A stretch of 10,819 nt of DNA from Opitutia bacterium UBA5964 (lineage in GTDB: Bacteria > Verrucomicrobiota > Verrucomicrobiia > Opitutales > Coraliomargaritaceae), in contig DJBY01000056.1 in assembly GCA_002430605.1 (NCBI GenBank), positions 1 through 10,819 of the forward strand, written 5' to 3'. A program made the translations under genes and the position numbers. This document shows, one piece after another, positions 6,768-10,819 of the stretch. How positions within the stretch are numbered: position 1 is the first letter of the stretch; each line of letters begins with the position of its first letter. The notes beneath the pieces are model-generated. The model was given only the letters and a program-made list of their open reading frames with translations, had not been told where the DNA came from and ran no database searches.

Positions 6768-8387
6768 TTATTGCGCGGTATCGTTTGCCTGCGTCGATGC
6801 TGCTTCGGTCGCGCGGTAGTCGCGTATTTGTTTATGCAGCATACGGTTGCGGATGTTTTCCAGCGCGATGTCGTCATTGATGATTCCATTCTTCCAGAGT
6901 TCTAAGACTGAGTAATCCATTTGAACCATACCCGCACCGCGTCCAGTCTCCATCACATTGGCTAGCGCTTGGATTTTGCCATCGCGAATCAAAGCGGCAA
7001 CTGCCATATTTTGCAGGAGTAGTTCACTTGCCAGTGTGAGGCCGCCTTCTATATTAGGCAGCAGTCGCTGGCAGACGATCCCGCGCAGACTCTCGGCAAC
7101 CATCGATCTGATCTGTGACTGCTGCGCTGGGGGGAACACATCGAGTAGTCGGTTGAGCGTCGTCGATGCATCGCTGGTGTGCATTGTTGCGATCACTAAG
7201 TGTCCGGTTTCAGAGGCGCTGATCGCCATCTCGATGGTTTCCAAGTCGCGCATCTCGCCGATGACGATGATGTCGGGGTCTTGGCGCAGCGCGCCTTTGA
7301 GGGCGCGCTTATACGTTTTTGTATGCGGGCCAACACCGCGTTGTGTAATTTGGCAGAGCTTGGACTGCTGGATCACTTCGATCGGCTCTTCGACCGTGAT
7401 AATATGATCCTCGCGGGTCTGATTTAATATCTCGATCAAGGCGGCTAGGGTAGTGGTCTTGCCGGAGCCGACTGGACCAGTGACGAGAATCAAACCGTTG
7501 TGAAATGCTAATAGCTCTTTGAGTCGATCGGCGTTGGGGAAGCCCAGTTCTTCGAGGCTTGGTGTTTTTGCGGGCACGATACGGTAGGTGCCTGCAATGC
7601 CTTCCTTGTGCTGCATTAGATTGACGCGGAAGCGCTGGCCTGAACTAAAAGGAAGTGCAAAATCGAGATCTTTTTCGTCTTTGAAGCAAGTGGCTTGTTC
7701 GTCGGACAGGATGGATAGATTCAGTGCGCTTGCGACCTTTGCAGATACGATGCCTGTAGATTTGTAAACGACCGCACGGTTGTGGCGCACAAAGATACGA
7801 CTATCTGCGCAGATATGGAGATCGCTGGCTCCCTCGTGCGCGGCGATTAGCAGGAGAGCGATGAGCGCTTGTTTCGCTTCGCTGCCACTGATGTTCTCAA
7901 GGCGCGACGGTTCAAACCATGTCGGATAGACCTCGTCTACATCGATCACGTGTTCGATTGTCTGCTCTGCGGTTTGTGATTGGAGGTCGGGGTCTCGCGG
8001 TGGCGATGTTGGCACCGGTGCTTTAATCGATCGGCGTGAAGCACTCTCTGTTGGCTGAGGTGAGTCTGTTTTCTTCGAGGGCAGCTTGATTTTTGGCCGT
8101 GCGTTGGCGGATGAATCCGCTAGTTCGGACTCGCTCTGTTTAAACGGATTGGAGCCAGGGATTTTGCCTTCGCGCGTCATTTCCTCCGCCTGATGGAGGA
8201 GTTCTTGTATTTGCTCGAATTCACCCTCGCGGCCTTCTTCTAGAATGGTTTGAGCGAAGTCTAAAAGCTCCGAATCTGTCTTCAGCGTGTGGCTTAGTCT
8301 CTGGCAGTCTTCCGTGCTCAGGATGCCCTGCTTGATGCAGAGATTGGCGAAGAGTTTGATTTCATTATTCACAGTCGGGACGGTCAC
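6768..8387 (-). CDS. PilT-family ATPase with a roughly 180-residue N-terminal extension
   Basis: This 539-residue cytoplasmic ATPase has a PilT-like core (about 170-520) with complete motifs: ASDLHICADSRIFVRHN (187-203), Walker A GPVGSGKTT (304-312), Asp box ITVEEPIE (330-337, second acid E instead of the usual D), Walker B DPDIIVIGEMR (370-380) with E378, and His box ATMHT (400-404). The C-terminal motif AVAALIRDGK (462-471) is close to PilT's AIRNLIREGK. Ahead of it are a helical, unrecognised segment (about 5-75, with LFANLCIKQGILSTEDCQRL) and a polar Ser/Pro/Lys-rich linker (about 76-150), both absent from ordinary PilT. The extension may bind a partner, as N-terminal domains do in PilB/GspE, but it lacks a clear match to those. 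The start is GTG at 8387; a second GTG at 8372 is possible. It is the first gene of the two-ATPase unit. Confidence 0.88.
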   Translation of the reverse strand: MTVPTVNNEIKLFANLCIKQGILSTEDCQRLSHTLKTDSELLDFAQTILEEGREGEFEQIQELLHQAEEMTREGKIPGSNPFKQSESELADSSANARPKIKLPSKKTDSPQPTESASRRSIKAPVPTSPPRDPDLQSQTAEQTIEHVIDVDEVYPTWFEPSRLENISGSEAKQALIALLLIAAHEGASDLHICADSRIFVRHNRAVVYKSTGIVSAKVASALNLSILSDEQATCFKDEKDLDFALPFSSGQRFRVNLMQHKEGIAGTYRIVPAKTPSLEELGFPNADRLKELLAFHNGLILVTGPVGSGKTTTLAALIEILNQTREDHIITVEEPIEVIQQSKLCQITQRGVGPHTKTYKRALKGALRQDPDIIVIGEMRDLETIEMAISASETGHLVIATMHTSDASTTLNRLLDVFPPAQQSQIRSMVAESLRGIVCQRLLPNIEGGLTLASELLLQNMAVAALIRDGKIQALANVMETGRGAGMVQMDYSVLELWKNGIINDDIALENIRNRMLHKQIRDYRATEAASTQANDTAQ

Positions 8388-8435
8388 GGCAACCGCTCAA
8401 ATAGAGATGAATGAAATTCAGTGCTTCGCGAGCGA

Positions 8436-8463
8436 ATTTTAATCCGCAGGTGACTTTTTTGAA
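8436..8463 (-). promoter_or_regulatory. Candidate promoter for the two PilT-like genes
   Basis: On the minus strand TTCAAA (8463-8458) and TAAAAT (8441-8436) are 16 bases apart, matching 4 of 6 and 5 of 6 bases of the sigma-70 hexamers. The -10 box is about 50 bases upstream of the GTG start. It is judged by eye only, and AT-rich gaps give such matches by chance. Confidence 0.35.
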
Positions 8464-8504
8464 TCAAGTCACGTTGATTGCATGATTCATTGATGTCCGA
8501 CGAA

Positions 8505-9020
8505 CTATTGATTCCAAGGGCATTTCCCTAATGCCATTGCCATGCCGCAGGTGTCGGTCAAGCCCGCAAAGGCCAGTCCTGCGCCGACGAAGCCCGGCAC
8601 TATCAAAAAGGCGGAGTGGAGAAATACCCCTGCGAGCGTGCCGCATAAAACGAGCAGCCCCGCTGCGATGCGAACTTGTCGCTCAATTGAAATGGCTCCC
8701 TTGCCATAATTAATATCGAGACCATGCTCAATTGCCGCTGCAGTGCCCCCTTCCACGACGATTACATTCTTATGGCCTGCGTTCATTAGCTTTCCTGCTG
8801 CCACACTAGCGCGTTTGCCACTTTGGCATAGTAGATAGACAGGGTTTTCCGTGCCATGCGTCTCGCAAAATGAAGCGGCATCGAGCTGATCTAGAGGCTG
8901 AAGCTGTGCCCCACTGACATGAGCTGCGTTGAACTCGCCAGGCGTGCGCACGTCGATGACGGTGCACTGATTGATGAAGAGTTGTGGTAGTTCGATAGGT
9001 GAGATGGTTTTTTGGCTCAT
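8505..9020 (-). CDS. Rhodanese-domain protein with C-terminal membrane hairpin (DUF2892, YgaP-like)
   Basis: This 171-residue inner-membrane sulfurtransferase-like protein has a rhodanese domain (about 5-105) with the CDC25/rhodanese-type VIDVRTPGEFNAAHVSGA (21-38) and an active-site loop CQSGKR in which C65 would carry the persulfide. A DUF2892 segment follows (about 109-169): ISIERQVRIAAG, two hydrophobic helices, and the typical ending CGMAMALGKCPWN. The same fusion is found in E. coli YgaP, a membrane-bound rhodanese; the physiological sulfur acceptor is not known. The visible key residues are intact. The gene is divergent from purH across a 109-base gap and is followed by 117 bases before the PilT-like unit, so it is probably transcribed alone. 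Nothing in the context ties it to a specific pathway. metY uses sulfide, but it is over 6 kb away, so a functional link would be speculative. Confidence 0.9.
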   Translation of the reverse strand: MSQKTISPIELPQLFINQCTVIDVRTPGEFNAAHVSGAQLQPLDQLDAASFCETHGTENPVYLLCQSGKRASVAAGKLMNAGHKNVIVVEGGTAAAIEHGLDINYGKGAISIERQVRIAAGLLVLCGTLAGVFLHSAFLIVPGFVGAGLAFAGLTDTCGMAMALGKCPWNQ

Positions 9021-9059
9021 TAGATTTTACTCTATTTACACTTTAACAGAATTCAAGAC

Positions 9060-9087
9060 TTGGCGCACTATCAGCAGCCGTTTTAAT
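9060..9087 (+). promoter_or_regulatory. Candidate purH promoter
   Basis: TTGGCG (9060-9065) and TTTAAT (9082-9087) are 16 bases apart, 4 of 6 and 5 of 6 matches to the sigma-70 hexamers, and would give a leader of roughly 35 bases before the purH ATG at 9130. No purine riboswitch fits in the 109-base gap, and I did not recognise a PurR-type operator. Confidence 0.35.
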
Positions 9088-9129
9088 GCCGCACTTCACT
9101 TTCTCTTCAAAGTTCAACTCATTCCACTT

Positions 9130-10677
9130 ATGCAAAGAACCGCACTTCTCTCCGTCAGCGATAAATCAGGTCTCGTGCCGTTCGCTAAAGCACTCGTCGA
9201 GCAGCACGGCTATCGTCTGCTCTCCACTGGCGGCACTGCCAAGCTCCTCGATGAAGAAGGCATTCCCGTCACCGAAGTCAGCGATTACACTGGTTTCCCT
9301 GAAATGATGGAAGGCCGCGTCAAGACGCTGCATCCGAAAATTCACGGTGGTCTTCTCGCTCGTCGCGACAAGGCAGACCATATGGCAGCAGCGGCCGAGC
9401 ACGGTATCGACATGATCGATCTCGTCGTGGTCAACCTGTATCCATTCGAAGCAACCGTTGCTAAGCCAGACGTCACATTCGAACTCGCGATCGAGAATAT
9501 TGACATCGGTGGCCCTTCGATGCTTCGCTCTGCGGCGAAAAATCACGCCTCGGTCTCCGTTGTTGTTGATGCGGCCGATTACGACCGCGTGCTCGCTGCG
9601 ATGGGCGACGACGCGGCGCTCACCACATTGCGCCGCGAACTCGCGCTGAAGGTATTTCAACGCACATCGGCTTACGACGGTGCGATTGCTAAATACCTCG
9701 AAGGCCAGGTCAACGAGCCGAACCTTGGCGATATTTCTGGCATCCCATCCGAGTTAGACATTCAGCTCCCTCAAGTGCAGAGCCTCCGCTACGGCGAGAA
9801 CCCGCACCAGAAGGCGGCGCTTTATGGCAGCTTCTTTGATTGCTTCGAGCAACTGCAAGGCAAGGAGTTGAGCTTTAATAATATCATAGATATCACCGCG
9901 GCGACTTACTTAATCGGCGAGTTTCAGAAGCCAACCGTTGCGATCCTCAAGCATACCAATCCTTGCGGCGTCGCCAGTGCCGACTCACTGGTCGAAGCAT
10001 GGGAGCAGGCATTTGTTACCGATCAGCAAGCACCGTTCGGTGGCATCATCGTGGTTAATCAGACCATGGACGCCGACCTCGCTACGATCGTCGCCAAGAT
10101 TTTCTGCGAAGTGATCATCGCCCCAGACTTCACACCAGCCGCCCGTGAAATCTTCGGTAAAAAGAAGAACCTGCGCCTGATGACGGTGAAGGGCGCATTG
10201 CCTGCGGATTCCTTGCAAGAGATGCGTTCCGTTGTTGGCGGCGTGTTGATCCAAGATCGTGACACCATGCCAGACCGGCCAAGCGACTGGAAGATCGTCT
10301 CCAAGCGTCAGCCCACTGCCGAAGAAATGCGCGCGATGGTCTTCGGTTGGAATGTGGTGAAGCACGTTAAGTCCAACGCCATCGTCTATGCTGGTTGCGA
10401 ACGCACACTCGGGGTGGGCGCTGGTCAAATGTCCCGCGTTGATAGCTCCAAGATTGCAGTTTGGAAAGCCGGCGAAGCAGGTCTCGACCTCGCCGGTTCG
10501 ATCGTCGCTTCCGATGCGTTCTTCCCATTCGCCGACGGCCTGATCGCCGCCGCTGAAGCTGGAGCGAAGGCAGCGATCCAACCAGGTGGTTCGGTGCGTG
10601 ACGACGAAGTGATCGCCGCCGCCGACGAGCGCGACATGGTCATGGTCTTTACTGGCAAACGCCACTTCAAACACTAG
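9130..10677 (+). CDS. purH: Bifunctional AICAR formyltransferase / IMP cyclohydrolase
   Basis: PurH carries out the last two steps of de novo IMP synthesis in the cytoplasm: AICAR is formylated with 10-formyltetrahydrofolate to FAICAR, which is then cyclised to IMP. The 515-residue length is normal. The N-terminal MGS-like cyclohydrolase domain (1 to about 195) contains STGGTAKLL (32-40), K65 in RVKTLHPKIHGG, Y104 in NLYPFE, D125 in ENIDIGGPS and K137, corresponding to known active-site residues of the animal enzyme. The transformylase domain (about 200-515) has RYGENPHQ (220-227), the catalytic Lys-His pair K274-H275 in KHTNPCG, GVGAGQMSRVDS (428-439), SDAFFPFADGL and the terminal RHFKH. I chose the ATG at 9130 because MQRTALLSVSDKSG matches the family start; the frame stays open further upstream to 8971, but that would overlap the rhodanese gene. 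No Shine-Dalgarno motif precedes it. It has many C-ending codons, unlike the upstream plus-strand genes. Confidence 0.97.
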   Translation: MQRTALLSVSDKSGLVPFAKALVEQHGYRLLSTGGTAKLLDEEGIPVTEVSDYTGFPEMMEGRVKTLHPKIHGGLLARRDKADHMAAAAEHGIDMIDLVVVNLYPFEATVAKPDVTFELAIENIDIGGPSMLRSAAKNHASVSVVVDAADYDRVLAAMGDDAALTTLRRELALKVFQRTSAYDGAIAKYLEGQVNEPNLGDISGIPSELDIQLPQVQSLRYGENPHQKAALYGSFFDCFEQLQGKELSFNNIIDITAATYLIGEFQKPTVAILKHTNPCGVASADSLVEAWEQAFVTDQQAPFGGIIVVNQTMDADLATIVAKIFCEVIIAPDFTPAAREIFGKKKNLRLMTVKGALPADSLQEMRSVVGGVLIQDRDTMPDRPSDWKIVSKRQPTAEEMRAMVFGWNVVKHVKSNAIVYAGCERTLGVGAGQMSRVDSSKIAVWKAGEAGLDLAGSIVASDAFFPFADGLIAAAEAGAKAAIQPGGSVRDDEVIAAADERDMVMVFTGKRHFKH

Positions 10678-10703
10678 GCTCCTAGTCCTATAGTCGTATT
10701 TTC

Positions 10704-10734
10704 AAAAGGCCGGGCAGTGATGCTCGGCCTTTTT
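10704..10734 (+). terminator. Intrinsic terminator of purH
   Basis: It starts 26 bases after the purH stop. AGGCCGGGCA (10707-10716) pairs with TGCTCGGCCT (10721-10730) around a GTGA tetraloop (GNRA type), with one G-T wobble. Flanking A's (10704-10706) pair with T's, and a T-run closes it, so it is a textbook rho-independent terminator. The A-tract before the stem lets it work partly on the minus strand too. Confidence 0.9.
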
Positions 10735-10741
10735 CGTATTC

Positions 10742-10766
10742 GCCCTTCGGGCTATGTAATACATAG
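10742..10766. repeat. Two abutting inverted repeats after the purH terminator
   Basis: GCCC-TTC-GGGC (10742-10752) is immediately followed by the odd-centred palindrome CTATGTA-A-TACATAG (10752-10766), then TTTT. The second arm pair has a single central base, better suited to a dimeric protein site or cruciform than to an RNA hairpin. The remaining bases to 10819 hold no recognisable gene. Confidence 0.5.
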
Positions 10767-10819
10767 TTTTACGGCATGATTAAGGCAATTAAGAAGGTGG
10801 GTTAACTCATCCTCCAGTT

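Noticed and set aside
8388..8504. dif/XerCD site at the strand-composition change
   Set aside because: I scanned this gap and the 9021-9129 gap by eye and found nothing resembling the 28-base dif consensus.
8971..9129. Extended purH start giving 53 extra residues
   Set aside because: The extension overlaps the rhodanese gene and promoter region on the other strand and does not resemble PurH; the family N-terminus begins at the ATG at 9130.
9985..10674. Long open frame antisense to purH (229 codons)
   Set aside because: It is a mirror frame of a strongly coding, C-ending-codon gene; its translation has no recognisable domain or membrane pattern.
1..10819. Defence system, prophage, insertion sequence, CRISPR array or tRNA
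   Set aside because: All coding space is taken by recognisable housekeeping, pilus or envelope genes; no transposase, spaced repeats, terminal inverted repeats or cloverleaf were seen.

Overview
The window is a compact stretch of bacterial chromosome: eight genes, no gap longer than about 145 bases, and no mobile element, CRISPR array or RNA gene that I can see. The gene mix suggests a Gram-negative-type bacterium with an outer membrane and type IV pilus machinery: paired PilT-family ATPases, a DUF192 lipoprotein, a TMTC-like membrane protein with TPRs, and near absence of Shine-Dalgarno sequences. A member of the Verrucomicrobiota (Opitutae/Coraliomargarita-like) would fit, but this is an impression from gene style only.

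Layout: (1) 1-930, + strand, 3' part of a CPA2-type cation:proton antiporter whose N-terminus lies outside the window. (2) 945-4446, - strand, a probable three-gene transcription unit read right to left: DUF192 lipoprotein, a 550-residue TMTC-like polytopic protein with C-terminal TPRs, and the methionine-biosynthesis enzyme MetY (2-bp and 20-bp gaps). (3) 4520-5665, + strand, an M24-family Xaa-Pro peptidase, divergent from the lipoprotein gene and tail-to-tail (2-bp gap) with the next block. (4) 5668-8387, - strand, two consecutive PilT-family ATPases, the upstream one with a long N-terminal extension. (5) 8505-9020, - strand, a rhodanese/DUF2892 (YgaP-like) membrane protein. (6) 9130-10677, + strand, purH, the bifunctional enzyme for the last two steps of IMP synthesis, followed by a good intrinsic terminator.

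The genes do not form one pathway. The two PilT-like proteins probably act together in pilus retraction. The lipoprotein and TMTC-like gene look translationally coupled (TAATAATG) and may share a cell-envelope role. metY, purH and the peptidase are ordinary metabolism.

I found no convincing previously undescribed system. The points most worth a second look are the coupled DUF192/TMTC-like pair, the divergence of the two PilT paralogues, the lack of Shine-Dalgarno motifs at all visible starts, a heptamer tandem repeat at the TMTC-like gene/metY junction, and a change in strand composition near 8.4-8.5 kb.
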